Assembly: GCF_020035535.1 (NCBI RefSeq)
Contig: NZ_CP083349.1
Coordinates: 3,180,501-3,244,500 of the forward strand
DNA: 64,000 bases
Direction: 5' to 3'
Source of the DNA: Ensifer adhaerens
GTDB taxonomy: Bacteria > Pseudomonadota > Alphaproteobacteria > Rhizobiales > Rhizobiaceae
The first letter of the stretch is position 1, and every line of letters begins with the position of its first letter. Under the pieces are notes generated by a model. That model searched no databases. It saw only the letters and a list, made by a program, of their open reading frames with translations, and was not told the origin of the DNA. This document shows, one piece after another, positions 18,430 to 27,915 of the stretch. The translations under genes were made by a program, and so were the position numbers.

Positions 18430-20289
18430 ATGACCTTCCGCCCCTTCGCTCCCGAGCAATCCGTCGTCCGTGCTGCCGCCGGGCAGTCCCATGGCGCCAC
18501 CGCGGATCTCGGTGACCTGCCGTCCTGGCGGCTAGAGGATCTCTATCCGTCCGCCACATCGGATGCTTTTCGCAACGACTTGAAGAAGGCCGAGACCGAC
18601 TCGATCGCCTTCGAGACCAAGTGGAAGGGCAAGCTGGCCGAGGCCGCGACGAAGACCGGTGACGCTGGCATCGGCGCCGCCGTCCGGGAGTTCGAAGCGC
18701 TCGAAGACGTCATGGGCCGCATCGCCTCCTATGCCGGCCTCACCTACTTCTCGGACACGTCCAAGCCTGAAAACGGCAAGCTCTACGGCGACGTGCAGTC
18801 GAAGCTCACCGACATGTCGGCGCATCTCCTGTTCTTCTCGCTGGAACTCAATCGCATCGATGACGCGATCCTCGACAAGGCGCTGGAAAACGATCCGCTT
18901 GCCGCGCACTACAAGCCCTGGCTGACCGACCTGCGCATGGACAAGCCCTACCAGCTCGACGACAAGCTGGAGCAGCTTTTCCTGGAAAAATCGATGACCG
19001 GCGCCGCGGCCTTCAATCGGCTGTTCGACGAGACGATGGCGAGCCTCACCTTCAACGTCGACGGTGAATCCCTGCCGCTCGAAGTCACCCTGAACCTGTT
19101 GCAGGATCCGGCGACCGAGGTTCGCAAGAAGGCGGCGATGGCGCTTGCAGAAACCTTCAAGGCCAATATCCGCACCTTCACGCTGATCACCAACACGCTT
19201 GCCAAGGACAAGGAAATCTCCGACAGCTGGCGTGGTTTTCAGGACATCGCCGACAGCCGCCATCTGGCGAACCGCGTCGAACGCGAAGTCGTCGATGCGC
19301 TTGCAGAAGCCGTCAAATCCGCCTATCCGCGCCTGTCGCATCGCTACTACACGATGAAGGCGAAGTGGCTCGGCATGCAGGAGATGGATTTCTGGGATCG
19401 CAATGCGCCGTTGCCGGAAACGCCGAACGCGCTGATCTCGTGGAACGAAGCCAGGGACACCGTGCTCTCTGCCTATAATGCCTTCGCGCCGGAAATGGCC
19501 GCGATCGCCCGCCGCTTCTTCGACGAGAGCTGGATCGACGCACCGGTGCGCCCCGGCAAGGCACCGGGCGCCTTTGCCCATCCGACGGTTCCGTCGGCGC
19601 ACCCCTATGTGCTCGTCAACTATATGGGCAAGCCGCGCGACGTGATGACGCTTGCACACGAACTCGGCCACGGCGTGCACCAGGTGCTGGCCGGCGGACA
19701 GGGCGCGCTGATGGCGTCGACCCCGCTGACGCTCGCCGAAACCGCGTCCGTCTTCGGCGAAATGCTGACCTTCCGTGCGCTGCTTGACCGGACGAAGGAC
19801 AAGCGCGAGCGCAAGGCCATGCTGTCGCAAAAGGTCGAGGACATGATCAACACCGTCGTGCGCCAGATTGCCTTCTACGAGTTCGAGCGCAAGGTTCACA
19901 CCGCCCGCAAGGAAGGCGAACTGACGGCCGACGACATTGGCAAGCTGTGGCTGTCGGTGCAGAGCGAAAGCCTTGGTCCGGCGATCCGGATTTCCGAGGG
20001 CTACGAGACCTATTGGGCCTATATCCCGCACTTCATCCACTCGCCCTTCTACGTCTACGCCTATGCCTTCGGCGACTGCCTGGTGAACTCGCTCTACGCC
20101 GTGTACCAGAACGCGGAAAAAGGCTTCCAGGATAAGTACTTCGAACTGTTGAAGGCTGGCGGCACCAAGCACCACTCCGAGTTGCTCGCCCCCTTCGGCC
20201 TCGATGCTACCGATCCGTCGTTCTGGGCACAGGGACTGTCGATGATCGAAGGGCTCATCGACGAACTCGAAGCGCTTGATAAGGCCTGA
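18430..20289 (+). CDS. pepF: Oligoendopeptidase F (M3 family metallopeptidase)
   Basis: 619 residues starting MTFRPFAPEQ. The zinc motif HELGH is at residues 410-414 and the third ligand lies in LAETASVFGEML downstream. The N-terminal helical region has the PepF pattern DLYPSATSD-like WRLEDLYPS, and the C-terminus has GYETYWAYIPHFIHSPFYVY. The enzyme is cytoplasmic and trims peptides of about 7-17 residues. The in-frame upstream region (from 18337) has no good ribosome site. The length fits the clostridial/alphaproteobacterial PepF branch. Confidence 0.93.
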   Translation: MTFRPFAPEQSVVRAAAGQSHGATADLGDLPSWRLEDLYPSATSDAFRNDLKKAETDSIAFETKWKGKLAEAATKTGDAGIGAAVREFEALEDVMGRIASYAGLTYFSDTSKPENGKLYGDVQSKLTDMSAHLLFFSLELNRIDDAILDKALENDPLAAHYKPWLTDLRMDKPYQLDDKLEQLFLEKSMTGAAAFNRLFDETMASLTFNVDGESLPLEVTLNLLQDPATEVRKKAAMALAETFKANIRTFTLITNTLAKDKEISDSWRGFQDIADSRHLANRVEREVVDALAEAVKSAYPRLSHRYYTMKAKWLGMQEMDFWDRNAPLPETPNALISWNEARDTVLSAYNAFAPEMAAIARRFFDESWIDAPVRPGKAPGAFAHPTVPSAHPYVLVNYMGKPRDVMTLAHELGHGVHQVLAGGQGALMASTPLTLAETASVFGEMLTFRALLDRTKDKRERKAMLSQKVEDMINTVVRQIAFYEFERKVHTARKEGELTADDIGKLWLSVQSESLGPAIRISEGYETYWAYIPHFIHSPFYVYAYAFGDCLVNSLYAVYQNAEKGFQDKYFELLKAGGTKHHSELLAPFGLDATDPSFWAQGLSMIEGLIDELEALDKA

Positions 20290-20334
20290 TCCGGGCAGAG
20301 GTTCGGATCGCGGAGCGATCGACAAGACAACTTT

Positions 20335-21534
20335 ATGAGCAACACCACACCCTATGTGCTGTTCAGGGACGACAGCGAAAACCGCACCACGGTTTTCGCT
20401 GAGCCGTTGCGTGTCGTCACCGCGCGCACGAAGTCCGAATTCACCCGCGGCCTTGCCGAGCTCGAGCGCGCCCACAAGTCCGGCAAATGGATCGCCGGCT
20501 TCATGTCCTATGAGGCCGGGCACCTCTTCGAAGAGAAACTTTCGGGTTTCGCCGAGGAACGCCGCAAGACGCCACTGATGTCCTTCGGCATCTTCGACGC
20601 CCCCTCGGAAGACCATCCTCTCGCGGATCCGCAGCGCCGGACCGAGAACGAACCCTTCCTCAGCGCGCCGCGCGCCGACTGGAACTTCGAAACCTACCGC
20701 GAGCGTTTCGATCGTCTGCACCAGCACCTGCGAAAAGGCGATTGCTACCAGGCCAATCTGACGATGCCAATCCGTGCCCGCTGGTCCGGCGATCCGCGTG
20801 CTGCCTTCTGGTCGCTGATCGAGCGCCAGCCGGTAAAATACGGGGCGCTCGTCGCACTCGACGGGCCGGTCCTCCTGTCGCGGTCGCCGGAACTCTTCTT
20901 CCGCGTCGATGCGGATGGCTGGATTGAAACGCACCCGATGAAGGGTACGGCCAAACGCGGCGCATCGGCGGCAGAGGATGCCGAGATCATCGCTGCGATG
21001 CGCGCCGACGAAAAGACCCAGGCCGAAAACCGGATGATCGTCGATCTGCTGCGCAACGACATCTCGCGCATCACCGAAGTCGGCACGCTCAACGTGCCCA
21101 AACTCTTCGAGATCGAGACCTACCCGACCGTGCACCAGATGGTGAGTCACGTGCGGGCGAAGCTTTTGCCGGAGATCGGCCTCAGCGACATCTTCGCCGC
21201 GCTATTTCCCTGCGGCTCGATCACCGGCGCGCCAAAGATGCGGGCCATGGAAATTCTGCACGATCTGGAAGACGGACCGCGCGACGCCTACTGCGGCGCC
21301 ATCGGCTTTTTCGCACCGAACGGCGTCATGCGCTTCAGCGTCGCCATCCGCACCATTTCGCTTTTTCCGGGCGGCGAAGCCGTCTTCAATGTCGGCGGCG
21401 GCATCGTCTTCGACAGCAACGCCCAATCCGAATACGAGGAATGCCTGCTCAAGGCTCGCTTTGCCGTTGGCGACGATCATATCGCGCTGGGCGACGACAA
21501 GGTCGCGCCGGGTGACGACGAGATCGTGCGATGA
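20335..21534 (+). CDS. pabB: Aminodeoxychorismate synthase component I
   Basis: 399 residues. The chorismate-binding fold is shown by LHQHLRKGDCYQANLTMPI, RSPELFFRVDADGWIETHP, MKGTAKRG, ENRMIVDLLRNDISRI and PCGSITGAPKMRAMEIL. The enzyme makes 4-amino-4-deoxychorismate for folate, using ammonia from a PabA subunit not encoded here. Its ATGA overlap with the next gene, an aminotransferase class IV protein, confirms the pabB-pabC pair. It is shorter than PabB of enterobacteria but normal for Rhizobiales. Confidence 0.93.
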   Translation: MSNTTPYVLFRDDSENRTTVFAEPLRVVTARTKSEFTRGLAELERAHKSGKWIAGFMSYEAGHLFEEKLSGFAEERRKTPLMSFGIFDAPSEDHPLADPQRRTENEPFLSAPRADWNFETYRERFDRLHQHLRKGDCYQANLTMPIRARWSGDPRAAFWSLIERQPVKYGALVALDGPVLLSRSPELFFRVDADGWIETHPMKGTAKRGASAAEDAEIIAAMRADEKTQAENRMIVDLLRNDISRITEVGTLNVPKLFEIETYPTVHQMVSHVRAKLLPEIGLSDIFAALFPCGSITGAPKMRAMEILHDLEDGPRDAYCGAIGFFAPNGVMRFSVAIRTISLFPGGEAVFNVGGGIVFDSNAQSEYEECLLKARFAVGDDHIALGDDKVAPGDDEIVR

Positions 21535-22163
21535 CGGGCTTCTCGCTGATCGAGACGCTGCGCTTTGAGGGCGAAACCGGCTTTCTTCGCATGCGCCTGC
21601 ATCTGGCGAGGCTGAAGCGATCGGCACGTCGACTGGGTATTCCAGGAGCCGAAGGTGCAGAAGCGGCCCTGCTGGCCGCGGTGGAAGGCGGCGACGGCGC
21701 GGCCGCGCGCCGCGTGCGGCTCGAGCTTTTTCCCGACGGGCGCATCGAGGTGAGGACCGCACCGTTCGTGCCATTGCCGGACGATACGATCTGGCAGGTG
21801 CGGATAGCCGCCACACGGCTCAACTCCCGCGATCCGCTGCTGCGCTACAAGACCAGCCGCCGGGCGACCTATGAAACGGCCCGCGGCGAGTTCAAAGCCA
21901 GCGAGGCCGACGAGGTTCTTCTGCTCAACGAAAAGGGCGAAGTCTGCGAGGGCACGATCACCTCGGTCTTCCTCGATGACGGCAGCGGCATCCTGAAGAC
22001 GCCGCCGATTGCCTGCGGGCTGCTCGCCGGCGTGCTCCGCACCGAGCTCATCTGCCAACGGCGCGCCCGCGTCACGCGGCTTTCGCCGGCAGATCTCACA
22101 GGCGGAACGCTCTATGTCGGCAATTCGCTACGCGGTCTGATCCGGGTGGGCCTCGTGATCTGA
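21531..22163 (+). CDS. pabC: Aminodeoxychorismate lyase-like, aminotransferase class IV
   Basis: 210 residues, starting inside the pabB stop (ATGA). The PLP-lysine context is LLRYKTSRRATYE near residue 105, followed by EVLLLNEKGEVCEGTITSVF and the C-terminal GLLAGVLRTEL, all typical of fold-type IV enzymes. It splits aminodeoxychorismate to 4-aminobenzoate and pyruvate. It is shorter than most PabC proteins, mainly at the N-terminus. Its 3' end overlaps the convergent GGDEF gene by 36 bases. Confidence 0.88.
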   Translation: MTGFSLIETLRFEGETGFLRMRLHLARLKRSARRLGIPGAEGAEAALLAAVEGGDGAAARRVRLELFPDGRIEVRTAPFVPLPDDTIWQVRIAATRLNSRDPLLRYKTSRRATYETARGEFKASEADEVLLLNEKGEVCEGTITSVFLDDGSGILKTPPIACGLLAGVLRTELICQRRARVTRLSPADLTGGTLYVGNSLRGLIRVGLVI

Positions 22164-23078
22164 ACCCGGCAGGGTATAGCGTCTCACCCGATCCCGGCCG
22201 TCGCGCTTGGCGAGATAAAGCGCCTGGTCGGCGCGCGCATAGAGATCGCTGACCGAATCCCCATCGCGATATTCCGCAAGCCCTACCGAACAGGTGTAGA
22301 AGAATTCCGGAATGTTCTCGAGCGGCCGGGAGCTTCTGACCCTTTCAAGTAGCCGGTCAAGAATACGGTTGCCCTCGCTGATGGTGGTATCGGGCAGGAT
22401 GAGCATGAATTCCTCGCCGCCGATGCGACCGAAGCAATCCGAGCGGCGCACGAATTCCTGCATCTGGCGGGCGAAATCAAGCAGCACCTCGTCGCCGCGC
22501 TGGTGTCCGTGGCGGTCGTTGATCGCCTTGAAATAATCGATGTCGATGATCGCGACGCAGCCCCACATATGCGGGTTCTCGGCGCAGTTGGCGATGAACT
22601 CGGTCAACCGCCCCATCGTGTAGCGACGGTTGGGCACGCTCGTCAGCTCGTCCACCTGGGCGGCTCGAAGCGCAAAGTCGCGATCCTGCCGAAGCTCGCG
22701 CTCGCCGGCGTGGATGGTGGTGACATCGACGGCGATGCACAGCATCCAGCCGTCCGAATCCACCGTCTCCGTCATCCATAGCCAGCGGCCGTCATGCAGG
22801 TCGGTTTCCATGGCGCGAAAAGGCACCTTGCCGCGCCGATGCGTCGTCGAGGCTATCCACGCGTTGACATCGTCGGTTTTCAGGACCGTGCCTTGCCCGG
22901 CGGCGTAGTTTCGGCGCATGATCTCCGCCCAGGTCGGGCTCTCGTCCGGACCGAGATGGTAGGCCGTGCGGAATGCCGGGTTGGCAAATCGCAGTCGATC
23001 ATGCTGATCATAAAGCGCGATCAGTACGGGTGTTTTGCTCTGTAAGGCCGCAAGAGCCTTGAGATGACTACCGGTCAC
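22128..23078 (-). CDS. PAS-GGDEF diguanylate cyclase
   Basis: 316 residues starting at GTG 23078. Residues ~10-125 form a PAS-like sensor domain (VLIALYDQHDRLRFANPAFR). The GGDEF domain (~140-305) has FKAINDRHGHQRGDEVL, the active-site signature GGEEF at 220-224, and an inhibitory I-site RRSD at 211-214 spaced five residues ahead. It should therefore be an active c-di-GMP synthase with product inhibition. There is no membrane segment, so it is cytoplasmic and the PAS domain must sense an internal signal or cofactor. Confidence 0.92.
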   Translation of the reverse strand: MTGSHLKALAALQSKTPVLIALYDQHDRLRFANPAFRTAYHLGPDESPTWAEIMRRNYAAGQGTVLKTDDVNAWIASTTHRRGKVPFRAMETDLHDGRWLWMTETVDSDGWMLCIAVDVTTIHAGERELRQDRDFALRAAQVDELTSVPNRRYTMGRLTEFIANCAENPHMWGCVAIIDIDYFKAINDRHGHQRGDEVLLDFARQMQEFVRRSDCFGRIGGEEFMLILPDTTISEGNRILDRLLERVRSSRPLENIPEFFYTCSVGLAEYRDGDSVSDLYARADQALYLAKRDGRDRVRRYTLPGSDHEAHPDQTA

Positions 23079-23592
23079 GGTCTGTCACGCCTCCGGGTCG
23101 GACAATATCAATCATGGCGCGAAGCGGATGCTTCAAACGAAGCTATAGCACGAAGCGCATGTGACAAGCGTTTACGCGGGCGAAACGATGGGGATATGGT
23201 TAAATCCCCCTTGGATCGCCCGATCTGCATGAAACGCTCGCCCCATGACGGCTTCTCCACACCGGTCACCATCGGCCTTTCCGGCCGGGTCCTTATCGCT
23301 GGATCGAGCCGGACGACCAGCTACGGTACAATCTCGTCGAAAAGAAGTGCCCTTTGTCGAAGCGTAGGACCATCACGGCTGCTTTCGATTGTCGGTTAAG
23401 CACACCCTCAAATGGCGGTTGACCCGCCGGCTCTTTATTGTGACAGCAATCTATGCTCTACAGCGCCCGCGTGCCGCATTCGGCACCACGGCCGCTTCGG
23501 CACATTCATCGAGCCAGAACAGCGGCGCCAGCCGCTCCTCATGCTTAGTCACCCAACGTCACAGGGAAAGTTTTCTCAGGAGAAAGACAAAA
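23079..23592. other. Long intergenic region upstream of homospermidine synthase
   Basis: 514 bases between divergent genes. The last 20 bases carry the hss ribosome site (TCAGGAGAAAG). I found no convincing gene, tRNA or terminator here. The size leaves room for promoters of both genes and for a regulatory leader of hss, but I recognise no riboswitch motif. Confidence 0.4.
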
Positions 23593-25044
23593 ATGGCAGA
23601 TACCACCTATCCGGTTTACGGCGAGATCACCGGTCCGATCGTCATGATCGGTTTCGGTTCGATCGGTCGCGGCACCTTGCCGCTGATCGAGCGCCACTTC
23701 AAATACGACAAGAACCGGTTGATCGTGGTCGAACCCCGTGAGGACGCCGCCGATAACGAGATTTTCGAGCGGCATGGCGTACGTCACGTTCGCGCTCATG
23801 TGACGAAAGACAACTACAAGGAACTGCTGAAGCCGCTGCTGACCGAAGGCGAAGGCCAGGGCTTCTGCGTCAACCTGTCGGTCGACACCGGCTCGCTCGA
23901 CTTGATGAAGATGTGCCGCAAGCTCGACGTGCTCTACGTCGACACGGTCGTCGAGCCGTGGCTCGGTTTCTACTTTGACGCCGAAATGGACAATTCCGAG
24001 CGCACCAACTATGCGCTACGCGAAACCGTCCGCAAGGAAAAGGAAAAGAACCCGGGCGGCACGACCGCGGTTTCCACCTGCGGCGCCAACCCCGGCATGG
24101 TCTCCTGGTTCGTCAAGCAGGGCCTCCTGAACCTCGCCAACGATCTTGGCGTGAAGTACGAAGAGCCGCACCAGGACGACCGCGAAGGCTGGGCCAAGCT
24201 GATGAAGAAGGTCGGTGTCAAGGGCGTGCACATCGCCGAGCGCGACACCCAGCGCACCAAGAACCCGAAGCCCTTCAACACCTTCTGGAACACCTGGTCG
24301 GTCGAAGGCTTCATCTCGGAAGGTCTGCAGCCGGCCGAACTCGGCTGGGGCACCCATGAAAACTGGATGCCGAAGAACGCCAAGAAGCACAAGAAGGGCT
24401 GCAAGGCAGCGATCTACCTGGAGCAGCCGGGCGCCAACACCCGCGTGCGTTCCTGGTGCCCGACCCCCGGCCCGCAGTATGGCTTCCTCGTGACCCACAA
24501 CGAGGCGATCTCGATCGCTGACTTCTTCACGGTTCGCGACAAGGACGGCGAAGTCACCTACCGCCCGACCTGCCACTACGCCTACCATCCGGCCAACGAC
24601 GCCGTTCTGTCGCTGCACGAGATGTTCGGCAACGGCGGCAATGCCCAGCCGGTGCACCACGTCCTCGACGAAAAGGAACTGGTCGACGGCGTCGACGAAC
24701 TCGGTGTGCTGCTCTACGGCCACGACAAGAACGCCTACTGGTTCGGTTCGCGCCTGTCGCTGGAAGAAACCCGCCGCATCGCTCCCTACCAGAACGCCAC
24801 CGGCCTGCAGGTAACCTCCGCAGTTCTCGCCGGCATGGTCTGGGCTCTCGAGAACCCGAAGGCCGGCATCGTCGAAGCTGACGAGATGGACTACAAGCGG
24901 TGCCTTGAAGTCCAGCTCCAGTACCTCGGCCCGGTTGAAGGCCACTACACCGACTGGACCCCGCTCGACGGTCGACCGGGCCTGTTCCCGGAAGACATCG
25001 ACACCAAGGATCCCTGGCAGTTCAAGAACATCCTTGTTCGCTAA
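23593..25044 (+). CDS. hss: Homospermidine synthase
   Basis: 483 residues from MADTTYPVYG, preceded by AGGAGAAAG. The Rossmann signature VMIGFGSIGRGTLPLIERHF near the N-terminus binds NAD. The sequence then matches bacterial Hss throughout: VSTCGANPGMVSWFVKQG near residue 165, GTHENWMPKNAKKHKKGC near residue 253 and WFGSRLSLEETRRI near residue 385. The enzyme forms sym-homospermidine from putrescine with NAD, and homospermidine is the main polyamine of many rhizobia. A strong terminator follows. Confidence 0.97.
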   Translation: MADTTYPVYGEITGPIVMIGFGSIGRGTLPLIERHFKYDKNRLIVVEPREDAADNEIFERHGVRHVRAHVTKDNYKELLKPLLTEGEGQGFCVNLSVDTGSLDLMKMCRKLDVLYVDTVVEPWLGFYFDAEMDNSERTNYALRETVRKEKEKNPGGTTAVSTCGANPGMVSWFVKQGLLNLANDLGVKYEEPHQDDREGWAKLMKKVGVKGVHIAERDTQRTKNPKPFNTFWNTWSVEGFISEGLQPAELGWGTHENWMPKNAKKHKKGCKAAIYLEQPGANTRVRSWCPTPGPQYGFLVTHNEAISIADFFTVRDKDGEVTYRPTCHYAYHPANDAVLSLHEMFGNGGNAQPVHHVLDEKELVDGVDELGVLLYGHDKNAYWFGSRLSLEETRRIAPYQNATGLQVTSAVLAGMVWALENPKAGIVEADEMDYKRCLEVQLQYLGPVEGHYTDWTPLDGRPGLFPEDIDTKDPWQFKNILVR

Positions 25045-25067
25045 GCTTTTGACGTAAAACGTCATCC

Positions 25068-25099
25068 GGCCCGGGGCACGAGCGTGTCCCGGGCCTTTT
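25068..25099 (+). terminator. Terminator of hss
   Basis: GGCCCGGGGCAC at 25068-25079 pairs with GTGTCCCGGGCC at 25084-25095 (one G-T pair), followed by TTTTC. Confidence 0.85.
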
Positions 25100-25217
25100 C
25101 ATCTCTGCGGGAAAAGGCGACTGCCGCCCCCTGCCGCTCTTGCTTTCAACTCATGATCGCGGCATGGTCATGCCGGAATGAAACAGTCCGCTCGGCCCAA
25201 TGCGGGGGAAATCGCCT

Positions 25218-25586
25218 ATGAAGCCATTCGCAGTTCTGACCCTAATCGCAACCGCCGTGGCCTTGGCGTCCTGCCAGTCGTCGCCCCGGGTTATCGATGA
25301 GGGCGGGCCGTCGAGCCAGGCGACCGGCGTCGAAGGCTCCTGGGTGGATCCGAACGGTATCGTCTCTACCTTTGCTGGCGGAACCTTCTCGACCCGCACG
25401 ACCGATACCAACCAGCTGCTTGCTTCGGGCAACTACACCAAGATGAGCCCCACGCTCGTCGAGATCAACATGACCTCGCTCGTGCGCAATACCCAGTCCA
25501 AGGTCAATTGCGCCCTGGTCACCCAGAACCAGCTCAATTGCACCACCGATGCCGGCGCGCAGTTCTCGCTGGCGAGGCGCGGCTAA
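25218..25586 (+). CDS. omp10: Omp10-type outer-membrane lipoprotein
   Basis: 122 residues. The lipobox LASC places the lipidated Cys at residue 19. The mature part [20 protein letters not shown], then [18 protein letters not shown] and [20 protein letters not shown] closely follows Brucella Omp10, a small surface lipoprotein with an Inh-like beta fold. The start [10 protein letters not shown] gives a proper signal peptide. It is a single gene between two terminators. Confidence 0.88.
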   Translation: MKPFAVLTLIATAVALASCQSSPRVIDEGGPSSQATGVEGSWVDPNGIVSTFAGGTFSTRTTDTNQLLASGNYTKMSPTLVEINMTSLVRNTQSKVNCALVTQNQLNCTTDAGAQFSLARRG

Positions 25587-25607
25587 AACAGCAAACAGGC
25601 AAATATC

Positions 25608-25634
25608 AAAGCCTCCGATCGGGGGCTTTTTTCA
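25608..25634 (+). terminator. Terminator of the Omp10-type gene
   Basis: AAAGCCTCC pairs with GGGGGCTTT around GATC, followed by a run of T residues to about 25632. Confidence 0.8.
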
Positions 25635-25900
25635 TTTGCGCCCGCGACTTAACCTAGTTGCAAATCCGACAACCCAAGGATGGTTTAGCGCTTGAAGTCG
25701 CCTTCAAGTGATGAAAACATCCGCCCGGCAAAGCCACGCCCACCGCGGGGAACGGATCCATCTTGACGGCTCCGGATACGGTTGGCTGACACTGGAGCAA
25801 TTGCAGCAAAAGTGCCGCGCGGTTTTGTGTTCGCTTGCGTGCAACGGGAGACAGAGTGCTTCGACCAATCCGGGCAGCGCTCTCAAAACAGGAGAACATC
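25635..25900. promoter_or_regulatory. Leader region of the nucleotidase gene with a small inverted repeat
   Basis: No gene is seen. CTTGAAG at 25691-25697 and CTTCAAG at 25702-25708 form a 7-bp inverted repeat with a 4-base spacer that could bind a regulator. I see no PhoB box. Confidence 0.35.
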
Positions 25901-27787
25901 ATGATCAGACACATCCGGACCGGCCTGATGACCGCGTCCATCCTTGCCCTCTCCTCGGGCGCAGCCTTCGCCGATTATGAGCTGAACATCCTGCACATCA
26001 ACGACCTCCATTCCCGCATCGAGTCGATCAACAAGTTCGACTCGACCTGCTCGGCGGAAGAGGAAGGCAAGAACGAATGCTTCGGCGGTGTCGCCCGCCT
26101 GAAAGCCCTGATCGACCAGAAGCGCCAGGTCCTTTCCGGCAAGAACGTGCTGCTGCTCAACGCCGGCGACAACTTCCAGGGATCGCTGTTCTTCACCACC
26201 TATAAGGGGCTGGCCGAAGCCGAGTTCCTGAACTTGATGAAGTTCGACGCAATGACCGTCGGCAACCACGAATTCGACGAAAGCGAAGACGGCCTGGCCG
26301 GCTTCCTCGACAAGATCACCTTCCCGGTCGTCACCGCCAACGTGCTGGCGAGCCACAAGTCGAAGATCGGCGACCGCATCAAGCCGTCGATCGTGCTCGA
26401 GGTCGGCGGCCAGAAGATCGGCATCGTCGGCGCCGTCGCCAACGACACGCCGGAACTCTCCTCGCCCGGCCCGGACATCTTGATCGGCGACGACGTGGCC
26501 ACCACCACAGCCGCCGTCGAAGAGCTGAAAAAGCAGGGCGTCGACAAGATCATCGCGCTGACCCATGTCGGCTATCCGCGCGATCTGGCGGCGATCGCCA
26601 AGATCCCCGACGTCGACATCGTCGTCGGCGGCCACTCGCACAGCCTCCTTTCCAACACCGATCCGAAGGCTGAAGGCCCCTATCCGACGATGGTCGACAA
26701 TCCCGGCGGCTACAAGGTGCCCGTCGTCCAGGCCGCGTCCTACACCAAGTATCTCGGCGATCTCGTCGTGACCTTCGACGACAAGGGCGTGGTCAAGGCT
26801 GCCAAGGGCGATCCGATCCTGGTCGACAGCTCGGTGAAGCCGGATGAGGCCGTGCTGGCGCGCGTTGCTGAGCTCGGCAAACCGATCGAAGAGCTTCGCT
26901 CGAAGATCATCGCCAAGACGGAAGCGCCGATCGACGGCTCGCGTGAGAATTGCCGCACCAGGGAATGCGAGATGGGCAGCCTGCTCACCGACGCCATGCT
27001 TGATCGCGTCAAGGGCCAGGGTGTCACCATCGCCATCACCAACGGCGGCGGCTTGCGTGCGTCTATCGATGCCGGCGACGTGTCGATGGGCGAGGCAATT
27101 ACCGTGCTGCCTTTCCAGAACACGGTGGCAACCTTCCAGATCAAGGGCGACGGCATTCGTGAGGCGCTGGAAAACGGCCTCAGCAAGCTCGAAGAAGGCG
27201 GCGGCCGCTTCCCGCAGGTGGCCGGCATGAAGTTCTCCTTCGACAAGTCGAAGCCGGTCGGCAGCCGCGTCGTCGCGGTCGAGGTGAAGGAAGGCGAGAC
27301 CTACGTTCCGCTCGACCCGGCCAAGACCTATTCGCTGGTCACCAACAACTACATGCGCAATGGCGGCGACGGCTACGACGTCTTCAAGGAGAAGGGTGAA
27401 AACGCCTATGACTACGGTCCGGGCCTCGAAACCGTGCTCGCCGACTATCTCGCCGCTCACCAGCCGTTCAAGCCCTATACCGATGGCCGCATCACCGAGG
27501 TCGCTTCGGCCGCAGGTGCGGCACCGGCGGAACCGGCAACGCAAGCAAAGCCGGCGACCGGCGCCGACACCTCGGCAACCCAGCCGGCTGCGACCTCCGG
27601 CGAGGCAGCAGCACCGGCCGCAAGCGGTCCGCAGAAGCACGTGATCGCCAAGGGCGACACGCTGTGGGACCTCGCCAAGTCGTTCTACGGTGAAGGCGCG
27701 CTCTGGAAGAAGATCTCCGAGGCCAACGGCAAGCCGGCGCCGCGCGCACTGCATGTCGGCAAGGAACTGGAGATCCCGGCAAAGTAA
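25901..27787 (+). CDS. Periplasmic 5'-nucleotidase/UshA-like metallophosphatase with C-terminal LysM
   Basis: 628 residues from ATG 25901 with CAGGAG upstream. A signal peptide ends at AAFA. The metallophosphatase domain has ILHINDLHSRIE, NAGDNFQGSLF, VGNHEFDESE and VVGGHSHSLL; the 5'-nucleotidase C-terminal domain has GSLLTDAMLD, ITNGGGLRASID and NYMRNGGDGYDVF. After an Ala/Pro/Thr linker (~545-585) a LysM domain closes the protein (VIAKGDTLWDLAKSFYGEG). It should release phosphate and nucleosides from extracellular nucleotides while tethered to peptidoglycan. LysM on this enzyme type is uncommon outside the Rhizobiales. Confidence 0.92.
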   Translation: MIRHIRTGLMTASILALSSGAAFADYELNILHINDLHSRIESINKFDSTCSAEEEGKNECFGGVARLKALIDQKRQVLSGKNVLLLNAGDNFQGSLFFTTYKGLAEAEFLNLMKFDAMTVGNHEFDESEDGLAGFLDKITFPVVTANVLASHKSKIGDRIKPSIVLEVGGQKIGIVGAVANDTPELSSPGPDILIGDDVATTTAAVEELKKQGVDKIIALTHVGYPRDLAAIAKIPDVDIVVGGHSHSLLSNTDPKAEGPYPTMVDNPGGYKVPVVQAASYTKYLGDLVVTFDDKGVVKAAKGDPILVDSSVKPDEAVLARVAELGKPIEELRSKIIAKTEAPIDGSRENCRTRECEMGSLLTDAMLDRVKGQGVTIAITNGGGLRASIDAGDVSMGEAITVLPFQNTVATFQIKGDGIREALENGLSKLEEGGGRFPQVAGMKFSFDKSKPVGSRVVAVEVKEGETYVPLDPAKTYSLVTNNYMRNGGDGYDVFKEKGENAYDYGPGLETVLADYLAAHQPFKPYTDGRITEVASAAGAAPAEPATQAKPATGADTSATQPAATSGEAAAPAASGPQKHVIAKGDTLWDLAKSFYGEGALWKKISEANGKPAPRALHVGKELEIPAK

Positions 27788-27810
27788 GACAATTTGCCTC
27801 TACTTTTAGG

Positions 27811-27846
27811 GCCGGCGCGGGCTTCCCCGCGCCGGCTTTTCTTTTT
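27811..27846 (+). terminator. Terminator of the nucleotidase gene
   Basis: GCCGGCGCGGG at 27811-27821 pairs with CCCGCGCCGGC at 27826-27836, followed by TTTTCTTTTT. Confidence 0.9.
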
Positions 27847-27915
27847 AGAAGGACTGGAAACCGAAGGTTCCAAACGGAAGCGGCGTCCCAATGCGGGGAC
27901 CCGACGAGGATCAAG

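Noticed and set aside
18532..21150. Very long minus-strand open frame opposite pepF and pabB
   Set aside because: It is antisense to two well-supported genes and has Arg/Glu/Val-rich noise composition. GC-rich codon use keeps the complementary frame open. Similar shadows occur opposite motA-like, pyk, DUF882, gltBD and nucleotidase genes.
23400..23592. speF-type or other polyamine riboswitch before hss
   Set aside because: No match to a leader motif that I can recognise; the known speF motif belongs to ornithine decarboxylase genes.
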